DNA of 64,000 nucleotides from Chromatiaceae bacterium (GTDB lineage Bacteria; Pseudomonadota; Gammaproteobacteria; Chromatiales; Chromatiaceae): NCBI GenBank assembly GCA_024235315.1, contig JACKMP010000002.1, forward strand, positions 310,001 to 374,000, in the 5' to 3' direction. Position numbers and translations under genes: made by a program. Position 1 is the stretch's first letter. Every line of letters starts with the position of its first letter. Below are positions 8,041-16,666 of this stretch, piece by piece. Under the pieces are notes generated by a model. That model saw nothing but the letters and a program-made list of their open reading frames with translations. It was not told the DNA's origin and did not search any database.

Positions 8041-9102
8041 ATGGTCGACATCCGGTTCGCGACCCCTGACGACACCGCCCATCTGATGACGTTCATGCAC
8101 CAGCATTGGCGCGCTGATCATATCCTGTCGAGAAACGAGGCACTGTTCCGCTATGACTTCCAGGACGGTGACCGCCTGAATATGGCCATCGCCACCCGGG
8201 GCGGGGATATCGTCGGCCTGTTCGGCTTCATGAAATACAACAGCCTGGATCTGCCCGATCTGGCCGGATCGCTGTGGAAGGTGCGTGAGGACATCGGCGA
8301 ACCGATGCTGGGGCTGCGGTTGCGCCGCTTCGTCATCGCCAACGTGCCGCATCGCTATTTCGCGGCACCGGGTGCTGGCCTGCAGACTCGTGCGATCTAC
8401 CACCTCATCGGCATGGACTGGATAGAGATGGAGCAGTACTTCATCGTCAATCCGGATGTCACACAACACACGCTGGCGCGCATCAGTGCCCTTGAGTCAG
8501 CGATGCCGGCAATGGGGAGCGACGCCGATGCCGGGCTTGCCGAGGTCCACGACCCCTACGAGCTGGCCGGGTTTCCGTTGGTTGAATTCAATCACATCGG
8601 ACCAAACAAGGACTGGGACTACATCTGCCGACGCTTCTTCGAACACCCGATCAATGACTATCGTGTATTTGTGTTCACGCAGCGTGGCAAACCGGCCAAC
8701 ATCGTGGTCTGTCGCGAGGCGATGCATGACGGCGCCTCTGCGCTGCGGATCGTCGACTTCTATGGCGACGAACAGCACATGCCGGCGATCACCGCCGCAT
8801 TGGCCCAGCTCATGCGCAGCGAAGGTCACGAGTACCTCGATTTCGTATGCAGCGGCTTTACCGGGCAGGTCATGACGGATGCAGGGTGGCAGCGGCTCGA
8901 CTTCGGCCGCGATGACGTCATCATCCCGAACTACTTCGAGCCGTTCGTGCAGTCGAACGTGCGCGTGTACGCAGTCGCCGACCGCCACCCGGACATCAGA
9001 CCGCGACTTTGCCGCGCCGACGGCGACCAGGATCGGCCAAACTTCGACCGTCCGTCTGCTGTGCAGCCCCTGGGCACACTTCGCCGGGCGGCACAATCGT
9101 GA
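8041..9102 (+). CDS. GNAT-like acyltransferase of a glycan/acyl modification module
   Basis: A 353-residue protein whose N-terminus has the beginning of a GNAT fold (VDIRFATPDDTAHLMTFM, IATRGGDIVGLFGFM). The central and C-terminal part (DYRVFVFTQRGKPANIVVCR..., followed by LRIVDFYGD) looks like a second acyltransferase-like half, as in double-domain proteins found in polysaccharide clusters. It probably transfers an acyl group, perhaps from the neighbouring carrier protein, to an amino or hydroxyl group of a sugar. It starts one base after the ACP stop and overlaps the ligase gene by four bases. The GNAT assignment is moderate; the substrate is unknown. Confidence 0.6.
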   Translation: MVDIRFATPDDTAHLMTFMHQHWRADHILSRNEALFRYDFQDGDRLNMAIATRGGDIVGLFGFMKYNSLDLPDLAGSLWKVREDIGEPMLGLRLRRFVIANVPHRYFAAPGAGLQTRAIYHLIGMDWIEMEQYFIVNPDVTQHTLARISALESAMPAMGSDADAGLAEVHDPYELAGFPLVEFNHIGPNKDWDYICRRFFEHPINDYRVFVFTQRGKPANIVVCREAMHDGASALRIVDFYGDEQHMPAITAALAQLMRSEGHEYLDFVCSGFTGQVMTDAGWQRLDFGRDDVIIPNYFEPFVQSNVRVYAVADRHPDIRPRLCRADGDQDRPNFDRPSAVQPLGTLRRAAQS

Positions 9103-10655
9103 ACATCATCGATCTGTTTCTCGCGCATGCGGCGGAAACACCCGACAAGCCAGCCATTGTCTTCGGCAACAGCCTGCTGAGCTACGCCCAGGTAGCGGAT
9201 CGTACAGGGCGCCTGTGCGGCCTGCTGAGATCAATGGGTGTAAGCGAAGGCGACTGCCTCCTGGTCGCACTGGACAACGGCATCGAGTTCACGCTGACGA
9301 TGCTTGCCGCCGCGGAGCTCGGTGCCATGCTGGCGCCGGTCGCCACCAGCATGCCGGTTGTCGCGATGCAGCGCTCGCTCGGCGCGACTGGCGCGCGATT
9401 CGTGATCGCCAGCAATCCAGTGTGCCGGCGACTGCTCGACAGCGCCTCGGGGCAGGATGGCAGGCTCTCGCTGCTGGTGACCGGTGCACCGGTCGCCGGT
9501 TGCCGTCACTTCAGTGAACTGGACCAAAGCGAGTCGTCGTACCGACTCGGCAGCCATGGCGCCGACGCGCAACTGGATTACCTGCTGACCATGACCTCTG
9601 GCTCCACCGGCGATCCGAAGCCGATAACGCTCAGCCAGGCCGGCAAGATCCGGCGCTCGCTGGACGGGGCCAGAGACCTGTATGGCCTGGACAATGACGA
9701 TGTCATCATCACCTCGACCCCGATGTATCACTCGCTGGGGTTTCGCCTCGCCCTTTTGCCGCTGCTGATCGGGGCGACAGCGGTGATTCTGCCGCGATTT
9801 TCGCCGAAGGGCTGGATCGAGGCAGTCAACAGCCACGCGGTGTCATTCGCGATCATGGTCTCGTCGCACCTGGAACTGATCGCGCAATGGCTGTCGGAGC
9901 ATCCGACCCCTCTGCCGAGTCTCATGACCATGGTGTCATCCTCGGCACTGTTGCGGCCCGAGATCAAGCAGCGTTGTATCGACCTGTTCGACTGTGCTTT
10001 CCACGAGTGTTACGGCGCATCGGAAGTCGGCATCGTGACCAATCTGGCACCGGCCGACTGCCGCGACAATCTCGCCAGTGTCGGCAAGGCACTGGACTAT
10101 GTCGACCTGATGATCATGGATGAGCACGGCCAGGCTATGCCGCATGGCAGAATCGGCGAGATCGCCTGCAGGACTGCGACCGCATTTTCCGGCTACTACC
10201 GCCGGCCCGACGCCACCAGCGCCAGTATGCGCAGCGGATTCTTCTGCACCGGCGACATGGGGCATGTTGACGCCGACGGCTACCTCTATCTCGCCGGCCG
10301 CAAGAAGGACATCATCATCGTCGGTGGCAGCAACGTCTATCCGGAAGACGTCGAAGCAGTGCTGCATGAGGCGCCCGGCGTCGGAGACTGCGCAGTGATC
10401 GGCGTGCCTGACAGCTACTTCGGCGAGGCCGCTCTGGCGGTGATCACCACCGAAAGCAGTGACATTGACTTACGCCGCATCAGGGCCTTTTGTGCCCAAC
10501 GACTGGCCGACTTTCAGCTGCCGCAGGCCTACGAGATCGTCGATAAACTGCCGCGCACCGCGCTGGGCAAGATCCAACGACAGGCACTGCGTGATAGATA
10601 CGCAAACTACGATGCCACCGCGGACCTGCGTCTTCTGATGAGGCGCGGGGCCTGA
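9099..10655 (+). CDS. AMP-forming acyl-CoA/acyl-ACP synthetase
   Basis: A 518-residue member of the ANL adenylating family. Visible core motifs: TMTSGSTGDPKP near residue 166 (A3, phosphate loop), YGASEVG near 304 (A5), CTGDMGHVDADGYLYLAGRK (A7/A8) with the hinge, and PRTALGKIQRQ near 488, whose Lys is the conserved A10 residue for adenylation. It activates a carboxylic acid as acyl-AMP and passes it to CoA or to a carrier protein. The GTG at 9099 overlaps the previous stop (GTGA); an in-frame start 90 bases upstream would overlap the acetyltransferase deeply. Last gene of the dehydrogenase-ACP-acetyltransferase-ligase module; a 10-bp hairpin spans its stop. Confidence 0.88.
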   Translation: MNIIDLFLAHAAETPDKPAIVFGNSLLSYAQVADRTGRLCGLLRSMGVSEGDCLLVALDNGIEFTLTMLAAAELGAMLAPVATSMPVVAMQRSLGATGARFVIASNPVCRRLLDSASGQDGRLSLLVTGAPVAGCRHFSELDQSESSYRLGSHGADAQLDYLLTMTSGSTGDPKPITLSQAGKIRRSLDGARDLYGLDNDDVIITSTPMYHSLGFRLALLPLLIGATAVILPRFSPKGWIEAVNSHAVSFAIMVSSHLELIAQWLSEHPTPLPSLMTMVSSSALLRPEIKQRCIDLFDCAFHECYGASEVGIVTNLAPADCRDNLASVGKALDYVDLMIMDEHGQAMPHGRIGEIACRTATAFSGYYRRPDATSASMRSGFFCTGDMGHVDADGYLYLAGRKKDIIIVGGSNVYPEDVEAVLHEAPGVGDCAVIGVPDSYFGEAALAVITTESSDIDLRRIRAFCAQRLADFQLPQAYEIVDKLPRTALGKIQRQALRDRYANYDATADLRLLMRRGA

Positions 10656-10671
10656 GTCATCGCCCCGCGCC
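10642..10671 (+). terminator. GC-rich hairpin at the end of the ligase gene
   Basis: GGCGCGGGGC and GCCCCGCGCC form a perfect 10-bp stem with a 10-base loop that contains the TGA stop. There is no T-run after it. It lies between convergent genes and could end transcription from either side or protect the mRNA end. Confidence 0.45.
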
Positions 10672-10725
10672 CACCTCTCGGCCTGCAATCCGCGCTGAAC
10701 ACACTCTTGCCAGAGGCCTGACCTT

Positions 10726-11880
10726 TTAGAAGAACCCTTTGCGCCAGCTGAATGCCAGGCTGAAATCGTGTGCCGCCTGTACGCCGTTGCGATCTTCGTA
10801 GACCGGAAGCAGCAGTTCCAGGCTGACGTTGTTGGCAAACACCGGCATCCAGTTGACCCCAACGCCGACTTCCGCCCGCTCTCCACCATAGTTGTCCGGG
10901 TTGGCGCCCAGCCCAGGCCCGTAGATATTCGGATCGATACCGCTGATCCTGCCTTGCGTCTCACCACGCAGGCGGACGGAGGTCACGAGGTCCGACCGCC
11001 ATTCATAGGACACCCAGGCGGTGGCTTCGTGCTTGTCTCCATAACGCCAACCCTCCTTGTTTTCGCTCTCCAGCGGCAAGGTGGCCAGGTACTGCGCGCC
11101 CCACCCCCACTTCTCTGTCTTGCCCCAGTACACGACGCCGAGCAGGCTGTCCCAGGTACCTGATCCCAGCTGCATCCCGTAAGCTAGGCGGGTCTTTACC
11201 AGGGTGTTCATCGGCGTCAGATTATAGTCCTCCTCGGTAATGCTGCCCGTTGGCGCACTGAGTACGACATCCAACAGGATGTTGTGTCGGTAGTCGTCGC
11301 TGTTGTAGGCCTTTAGTATGGTTCCGAACTTGATATCACCGATCCCCTCGGACCGAACCGCGTTGGTACCCAGGCTATTGGTGCCAACGGGGCCGGCAAA
11401 GGTCTCCAGTACCGTCTTCTTCTTGATCAGGGGAATCAGGCCAACCAGTGCCACCTTGTCATTGATCGCGAAATTGGCGTATGGAAACACCACGTCCGCC
11501 TGGGCGCTTTTGGGTACGACACGCAGCGTGGGGGGCTGCATCGGGTCTCCGAAAAAGCGATTCGGCGCGGTGGTTACCGCCGTTTGTGCGGAAACGGAGT
11601 TGCTGCCCTGGATCAGTCCTTCGAATTCATGGTGCTGAAAATTAATGCCGGCAACACCCTGGCCTTTTTCAGGGAATGCGTAGATACCGAAAAGACCTGC
11701 GGGTACCGGGATCGGCAGCTTCTTTCTCAGTTCCCGAAGCTGCTTGATTCTGGTCGAAAGCGTTCGACGCTCTTCGAACGTCATACTGCCGCCGGTACCG
11801 TCTTCGGCTGACAGTGCAGATTCCGGAAGGGCACACGCCAACCCCAGGCAGATCGGTATCATGGCGCCACGAATGTTCAT
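10726..11880 (-). CDS. Outer-membrane porin/transporter-like beta-barrel protein (MetA-pathway family type)
   Basis: A 384-residue protein with a signal peptide (cleavage near ALSAEDG) and a short N-terminal helical region (RTLSTRIKQLRELRK). The rest shows alternating beta-strand patterns and ends in WRKGFF, with the terminal Phe typical of outer-membrane barrels. Segments such as GIGDIKFGTILKAY and SEGIGD resemble the family annotated as transporters in phenol-degradation pathways. Start ATG 11880 follows GGGGGAGA; a longer frame upstream would run through the intergenic region. It lies downstream of the cytochrome gene on the same strand and divergent from a two-component system. The substrate is unknown. 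Confidence 0.65.
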   Translation of the reverse strand: MNIRGAMIPICLGLACALPESALSAEDGTGGSMTFEERRTLSTRIKQLRELRKKLPIPVPAGLFGIYAFPEKGQGVAGINFQHHEFEGLIQGSNSVSAQTAVTTAPNRFFGDPMQPPTLRVVPKSAQADVVFPYANFAINDKVALVGLIPLIKKKTVLETFAGPVGTNSLGTNAVRSEGIGDIKFGTILKAYNSDDYRHNILLDVVLSAPTGSITEEDYNLTPMNTLVKTRLAYGMQLGSGTWDSLLGVVYWGKTEKWGWGAQYLATLPLESENKEGWRYGDKHEATAWVSYEWRSDLVTSVRLRGETQGRISGIDPNIYGPGLGANPDNYGGERAEVGVGVNWMPVFANNVSLELLLPVYEDRNGVQAAHDFSLAFSWRKGFF

Positions 11881-11965
11881 AGGTCTCCCCCTCGATTGCC
11901 GCGAGTCTTGTCGAATGTTTTTCTGGTTTTCGGAAACATTGCGTTGCCAGGTGGTTACGCCAGCG

Positions 11966-12604
11966 TCAACGAAGAAGATCCGAGACACCGGGCTGACTGC
12001 GGAACACGCCGTGACATGCGACACAACCGGACGCGATCGGACCGACCAGTGAGGCAGCCATCGCCATGTCACCACTGTCCGCGGCGGCCGCGAGTTTCAG
12101 GGCATTCCCCTCGACGCTGTCGTTGAAGCCGGTAAGGATTGAAAGCCGTTCGTCGCTGATATTCTCCAGCCCCAGGTAGGGCAGCAGACCTCCGACAGGA
12201 ATCCGGTGGTTCGCGAGACGACGCGCGCTGTCCGCGGTCTGCTCCGGGTTGTCGGTCATGATGCCCGCCAGGATGCTCTGAAAGTCCGACAGGACCTCGG
12301 TCATGACCTGTCGCATGGTGGCTCTTTCGCTGTTGCGACTATGCATCGCCAGGATCGCCATCAACGACATCTTGGTGTCCGTGGACAGTCCCTCCACCTT
12401 GGTTCTCAGCTCAGGCTTCATCATCTCCAGCTGGCCCTGCATCACCTTCTTCAGTTCGTCCATGCCGGGCTCGGCCGCAAACGCACCGGATACACTGATG
12501 ACACTGCCGACGAACATCGCAGCTGCGATTGCAGAACGACGAAGCCTCCCGAAATCCGACGACCGGATAGTTGATTCAACTGCACTGATACGCTCAACCT
12601 TCAT
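11966..12604 (-). CDS. Periplasmic c-type cytochrome, helical, with C-terminal CxxCH
   Basis: A 212-residue protein with an N-terminal hydrophobic export segment (AIAAAMFVGSVISVSGAFAA) and a mostly helical body. A single CVACH heme motif stands near the C-terminus, like cytochrome c' four-helix bundles, but the mature chain is longer than a typical cytochrome c'. The region EPGMDELKKVMQGQLEMMKP and the Met-rich helices may supply an axial ligand. ATG 12604 has GAGGAG eight bases upstream; ATG 12625 in frame is possible. It is the first gene of a minus-strand pair with the porin-like gene and divergent from the response regulator, which may control it. Confidence 0.6.
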   Translation of the reverse strand: MKVERISAVESTIRSSDFGRLRRSAIAAAMFVGSVISVSGAFAAEPGMDELKKVMQGQLEMMKPELRTKVEGLSTDTKMSLMAILAMHSRNSERATMRQVMTEVLSDFQSILAGIMTDNPEQTADSARRLANHRIPVGGLLPYLGLENISDERLSILTGFNDSVEGNALKLAAAADSGDMAMAASLVGPIASGCVACHGVFRSQPGVSDLLR

Positions 12605-12624
12605 TGCCTTCGCTCCTCGATTCA

Positions 12625-12653
12625 TTGGCGCTGTTTCAATACGCATCTACAAT
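12625..12653 (+). promoter_or_regulatory. Candidate sigma-70 promoter for the two-component system
   Basis: TTGGCG at 12625-12630 and TACAAT at 12648-12653 are separated by 17 bases and point toward the response regulator gene. It would give a leader of about 90 bases carrying the repeat and palindrome listed next. Confidence 0.4.
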
Positions 12654-12683
12654 AAATCGGGCATTTGTCTGAGCGATGGCGCC

Positions 12684-12702
12684 GTTGTAACAAGTTGTAA
12701 CA
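12684..12702. promoter_or_regulatory. Tandem direct repeat, likely response-regulator operator
   Basis: GTTGTAACAAGTTGTAACA consists of two GTTGTAACA half-sites spaced by ten bases, one helical turn. This is the usual arrangement for dimers of OmpR/PhoB-type regulators. It lies between the cytochrome/porin genes and the OmpR-type regulator gene, so autoregulation and control of the divergent pair is the natural reading. Confidence 0.6.
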
Positions 12703-12707
12703 GGCCT

Positions 12708-12728
12708 GTATCGAAACGGCTTCGATAC
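12708..12728. promoter_or_regulatory. Perfect inverted repeat upstream of the response regulator
   Basis: GTATCGAA and TTCGATAC form a perfect 8-bp inverted repeat with a 5-base spacer, ending 22 bases before the GTG start at 12751. It may be an operator for another regulator or a leader hairpin near the ribosome binding site. Confidence 0.45.
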
Positions 12729-12750
12729 GATCGGCGCGCGGAGACTTCCG

Positions 12751-13461
12751 GTGAGACCCAAAAAACAGCGCATCCTTATCGTCGACGACGAGCCCGAGCT
12801 TCGGGGATTGCTGACGACCTATCTTTCGAAGGAAGGGTATGACGTCAATGCGGTGGAAGACGGCACGGCATTGGACCTTTACCTCTCCAGGCAATCTGTC
12901 GACATGGTGATCCTGGACCTGATGCTGCCTGGCGAAGACGGCCTCTCGATCGGCAGGCGACTGCGTCAGCAGAGGAATCTTCCGATCATCATCCTTTCTG
13001 CGCGTGGCGAAGAGCTTGACCGGATCGTCGGCCTGGAAATGGGTGCAGACGACTACCTGACCAAGCCGTTCAACCCGAGGGAGCTGCTGGCCAGAATCCG
13101 CTCGGTGTTGCGTCGCTGTGAAACCGTCGACGGGGATCACATGAATCCTAATGACACCTTGCTTTCTTTCGGCGAATTCCGCCTCGACGTGCAGACGCAC
13201 AGACTTAGCAATGATGAGCAGGACATCCCATTGACGACCGGCGAGTTCACCCTGTTGCGCATCTTCCTGACCCATCCCAACCGCGTCTTGAGTCGAGACA
13301 CCCTTCTGGAGATGAGCAAGGGCTACGATCGGTCACCGATGGATCGCAGCATCGATGTGTGTGTGGGCCGTCTGCGGCGAAAGATCGAAGTCAACCCGGC
13401 AGAACCGGTGTACCTGCGCACCGTGTGGGGCGCGGGCTACCTGTTCGCAAAGGGCAGTTGA
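12751..13461 (+). CDS. OmpR-family response regulator
   Basis: A 236-residue two-domain regulator. The receiver domain (about residues 7-120) has the acidic pair D12/D13, phosphoacceptor D56 in VILDLMLPGEDG, and the conserved Lys in DDYLTKPFNPRE. The C-terminal winged helix (about 140-235) has LTTGEFTLLRIF and a recognition region ending RTVWGAGYLF, typical of OmpR/PhoB DNA-binding domains. The start is a GTG preceded by GGAGA. The sensor kinase gene follows within 12 bases. Tandem 10-bp-spaced repeats upstream suggest that it controls its own promoter and the divergent cytochrome and porin genes. Confidence 0.95.
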   Translation: MRPKKQRILIVDDEPELRGLLTTYLSKEGYDVNAVEDGTALDLYLSRQSVDMVILDLMLPGEDGLSIGRRLRQQRNLPIIILSARGEELDRIVGLEMGADDYLTKPFNPRELLARIRSVLRRCETVDGDHMNPNDTLLSFGEFRLDVQTHRLSNDEQDIPLTTGEFTLLRIFLTHPNRVLSRDTLLEMSKGYDRSPMDRSIDVCVGRLRRKIEVNPAEPVYLRTVWGAGYLFAKGS

Positions 13462-13472
13462 GCGAGGCCAAT

Positions 13473-14870
13473 ATGCGACTCCTGCCGGTTCAGAGCTATT
13501 TCTGGAAGGTCCTTTCCACCATCGGTGTGGTGTCGGTCGGCTTCATGCTGATCGTGCTTTCGACCATCGCCTATTACATGGTCGTTCCGCTCGGACAGCG
13601 GGCTACTGATGATCTGGCCAGCATCATTGCCCACGCTGCCGAGACGTACTCAGCAACGGATCAGTCTGCGCGCGAGTCATTCGCACAAAAGATGTGGCTG
13701 AAACACAACCTCGTCGTGACAGGCACGGCGGAACAGCTGCCTGAATCGACGAGCCTGCTACCGTATCTCTTCCTGCTGGAGGGATCTTTGCGCCGGCAGC
13801 TGGGACAGGAGGTTCGCCTCAAGACCAGCATCGATACCGATGGTGAGGACTGGTACTGGGCCGATATCCCCACCACTGACGGCTTGCTGCGTTTCGGCTT
13901 CTCGCGTTCGCGCATCGGGGTGAAACCGTCAGTGGCCTTCTTCGTACTGCTGACAACGGGTCTGTTTCTGACTATCGTCACGGCAGCCCTGCTGACCAGA
14001 CGCCTTACCGTGACCATCGAACGCCTCTACCGTGCCGCGCGATTGATCGGCAAGGGACAGTGGCCGGAACCGGTGCCGGAAGAGGGCCCCGAAGAACTGG
14101 TGGTACTGGCCAGGGAGTTCAACCGCATGAACCTCCAGGTCCGTGAACTGCTCGCCAACCGGACAACCCTGTTGGCGGGCATCTCGCACGATCTGCGCAC
14201 CCCTCTCACGCAGATACAGCTCGCCCTCGCGATGCTGCCCGATGATGGTGGCGACCCACAGATGATGGACAGGATTCGCCGCTACCTCGGATCGGTCGAC
14301 CGGCTGATCGGACAGGCACTGGAGGTAAGCCTGGAACTGGACAGGCACGAAAAGGAACTGGTGAACATCGCCGATGTGCTGGACCCTGTCGTGGACGCTG
14401 CACGTCAGGGCAGTCAAATAGTGGAATGGTCGACGCAAAAGCCCTGCAGCTTCATGCTGAATCCCCTGGCACTGCAGCGGATTTTTTCCAACCTGATGGA
14501 AAATGCCGTCCGCTACGGCAATGGCCACCCGATTACCATCAATTGCAGCTGCGATAGGGAATCCCTGACACTCCAGGTGCAGGACCGCGGGCTAGGCATC
14601 CCGGTGGAGCATCGTGAAGCTGTATTCCAGCCGTTCTTCCGGCTGGAGAAATCGCGTAGCAGCAAGACCGGGGGGAGTGGCCTGGGTCTGGCCATCGTGC
14701 GCCAACTCGCGAACTCCAACGGCTGGACCGTACGACTGCATGGGCGTGTGCAAGGAGGGACCTGCGCCGAACTCGTTATCCCGATCGACGAACATGCGCC
14801 AAGGCATGTTCCTTGGCCGCAAACTGTTGATCAGGCGAGGGATGCAGAAAAGTCTCCGGTACCCCGATGA
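13473..14870 (+). CDS. EnvZ-like sensor histidine kinase
   Basis: A 465-residue membrane sensor. Two transmembrane helices (about 13-37 and 153-176) enclose a periplasmic sensing domain of about 115 residues. A HAMP linker follows, then the dimerisation/phosphoacceptor region with His239 in GISHDLRTPLTQI, and an ATP-binding domain with ENAVRYG (N box), DRGLGIP (G1) and GGSGLGLAIVRQLA (G2). ATG 13473 follows GCGAGG; a TTG at 13459 that overlaps the regulator stop is an alternative. It pairs with the OmpR-type regulator. The periplasmic signal is unknown, but the divergent cytochrome and porin suggest an anion, redox or envelope cue. Confidence 0.93.
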   Translation: MRLLPVQSYFWKVLSTIGVVSVGFMLIVLSTIAYYMVVPLGQRATDDLASIIAHAAETYSATDQSARESFAQKMWLKHNLVVTGTAEQLPESTSLLPYLFLLEGSLRRQLGQEVRLKTSIDTDGEDWYWADIPTTDGLLRFGFSRSRIGVKPSVAFFVLLTTGLFLTIVTAALLTRRLTVTIERLYRAARLIGKGQWPEPVPEEGPEELVVLAREFNRMNLQVRELLANRTTLLAGISHDLRTPLTQIQLALAMLPDDGGDPQMMDRIRRYLGSVDRLIGQALEVSLELDRHEKELVNIADVLDPVVDAARQGSQIVEWSTQKPCSFMLNPLALQRIFSNLMENAVRYGNGHPITINCSCDRESLTLQVQDRGLGIPVEHREAVFQPFFRLEKSRSSKTGGSGLGLAIVRQLANSNGWTVRLHGRVQGGTCAELVIPIDEHAPRHVPWPQTVDQARDAEKSPVPR

Positions 14871-14877
14871 AAGTGAG

Positions 14878-15675
14878 CTAACCGAACACAGGACTGAGCA
14901 GACCGTCCGGATAAGCTGGTTCGCCTGTCGGCGCTGTCACCACCTGCCCCCTGTCCATACGATCGAGAAAGGCCTGTGCCACATCGTCGGTGAACTCTGC
15001 GTTGCGCGAATAACGGATCTGCGCAGACCGATCCTGAGGGACCGCCGACAGGTCGAATATCGACTGGTCGGCAATGCGGGCACTCAGCGCATCCTGTGCC
15101 ACCACGACCGCACGCATCGTGTACAGGAAGGGATCACCACCGTCATAACGGGGTAACGCATGAAACAGCATCGGGCCACTGTCCAGTCCACTCGACAAGC
15201 GGTGGATGGTGGCACCGACCATGTGCGGTTTGTCGTCGTACATCGCCCAGAAGTTGCACGAAGAGCCGCGATAGTAAGGAGACAAGCCCATGTGGATATT
15301 GAAGGCGCCGCGCTCCACGAGGTGGTCGCACAGCCAGCCCTTGATGAAACTGGCACCAAACACGACAAACACATCGGCGTCGAGACAGGGCGCCAACTCG
15401 TCCTGCCGCAGCAGGTTCAGATCGCCCATACGGACCGCCATCGCACGCGCATTGGGATCGACAAAGCGGACATCTCCGAACAAGGCCTGCTCGGCGCGCA
15501 CCACATGGCCGAAGTAGCGCTCCATGACCGGACTCTTGTTGAAGAAGTCCTGTCGCCTGCCCGGATAGACGGTGTTGCACTCCATGACGGCGAAGCACTG
15601 GTCCGCAATTGCGCACAGCCGTTCGATCAGGGCCAGATGCCGTGCCTGGTTGGAGGTGAATACGGTGATCTTCAT
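14878..15675 (-). CDS. Formyltransferase-like enzyme (methionyl-tRNA/sugar formyltransferase fold)
   Basis: A 265-residue protein with the formyltransferase N-terminal fold. The segment FNIHMGLSPYYRG is the family signature containing the catalytic His region, and ATIHRLSSGLDSGPML is the strand where the catalytic Asp usually sits. N-terminal residues (MKITVFTSNQARHLALIERL) begin a Rossmann-like domain. It is shorter than methionyl-tRNA formyltransferase and overlaps a polysaccharide deacetylase gene by four bases, so N-formylation of an amino sugar on a surface glycan after deacetylation is a reasonable inference. Convergent with the sensor kinase gene, seven bases apart. Confidence 0.75.
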   Translation of the reverse strand: MKITVFTSNQARHLALIERLCAIADQCFAVMECNTVYPGRRQDFFNKSPVMERYFGHVVRAEQALFGDVRFVDPNARAMAVRMGDLNLLRQDELAPCLDADVFVVFGASFIKGWLCDHLVERGAFNIHMGLSPYYRGSSCNFWAMYDDKPHMVGATIHRLSSGLDSGPMLFHALPRYDGGDPFLYTMRAVVVAQDALSARIADQSIFDLSAVPQDRSAQIRYSRNAEFTDDVAQAFLDRMDRGQVVTAPTGEPAYPDGLLSPVFG

Positions 15676-16592
15676 TTGATCGCCTGCAACAGATTGGCGT
15701 GGTCCTCACGAGGTATCTCCCACAGCGAGCCACCGTGCGTCACCGACATGTTGGAACGGAAGCCCAGCACGACGTCGAGATCACGCAGCACGTCGAGCGT
15801 GTCGTCGCTGTAACTGCCACAGGGGTGCGACATGGTGCGCGGCGCCTGGCCGCAGATGGCACTGAGCATCCGCCGGTTCAGACGATACTCTGTCTCCTGT
15901 GCCGCCCGATCGAGCGTTCGCATCTGCATCGGATGACTGTGACTGTGAAGACCGATCTCGTGACCGGCCGCATCGAGTGCGGAAACATGCTCCGCTCTCA
16001 TCCACAGTTGCGTCATGCGTTCCTCGCGCGGATAACCGGCCCTGCCCATCATGTCCGTCATCAGCCCGTCGTATTCGCTTTGCGTCAACACCTGATCACG
16101 AACGAAGCGAAAGCGTCTGTCGTTGTCCGTGTAAAAACCGAAGTCCGACAGGTAATCCGCCGGGTAAGTGTCCAGGTAACGCTGCTGGGCCCGCGGCAGC
16201 TGTCGCTCCAGAAGATCGAAAAACACCCGATAGAAGTCGTCGATGCCGTCGAAACTGGCATTGCGGAAATCACGGTACAGCTCGAGGTTGTCCGGCGTGT
16301 CGGTGAAGATGCTGCTGTAGACGAAGAAGAACGCCTTGATACCGAACTCGTCGAGCACCGGCACGGCCACGTCGTACTGACACAACAACGCATCGTCAAA
16401 ACTGAGACAGATGTCATCGGGCGCCAGCCTGCCTCCCAGGGCACGCTCGACATAGTCACCGGGGGTGAGGATGTTGTATTGCAAGCCCAGGTAGCCCAGC
16501 AGCGCCCTTAAGCGGTCTGCCGACAGGGAGCCCTGGCCGCGGCGGTGGATGCCCGCATCGTGGAAATGGTGAAACATCACGCCAAACGTCAT
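15672..16592 (-). CDS. Polysaccharide deacetylase (NodB homology domain)
   Basis: A 306-residue protein of the carbohydrate esterase 4 fold. Visible motifs: ICLSFDDALL with the paired Asp (the general base and a metal ligand) and GLHSHSHPMQM with two metal-binding His, followed by SHPCGSYSDDTLD. The N-terminus starts directly at the first strand (MTFGVMFHHFHDAG), which favours ATG 16592, preceded by GGGAGG; an ATG at 16631 is in frame without a site. No signal peptide is seen, so it probably acts in the cytoplasm on a nucleotide- or lipid-linked sugar. It forms a pair with the formyltransferase gene. Confidence 0.8.
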   Translation of the reverse strand: MTFGVMFHHFHDAGIHRRGQGSLSADRLRALLGYLGLQYNILTPGDYVERALGGRLAPDDICLSFDDALLCQYDVAVPVLDEFGIKAFFFVYSSIFTDTPDNLELYRDFRNASFDGIDDFYRVFFDLLERQLPRAQQRYLDTYPADYLSDFGFYTDNDRRFRFVRDQVLTQSEYDGLMTDMMGRAGYPREERMTQLWMRAEHVSALDAAGHEIGLHSHSHPMQMRTLDRAAQETEYRLNRRMLSAICGQAPRTMSHPCGSYSDDTLDVLRDLDVVLGFRSNMSVTHGGSLWEIPREDHANLLQAIK

Positions 16593-16666
16593 CCGGCCTC
16601 CCGCCTCTCGCTGCGCCGTGGTGGTTTCCATAGAATAGGCGGCAAATCCTAACCAAGTGCCACCAA

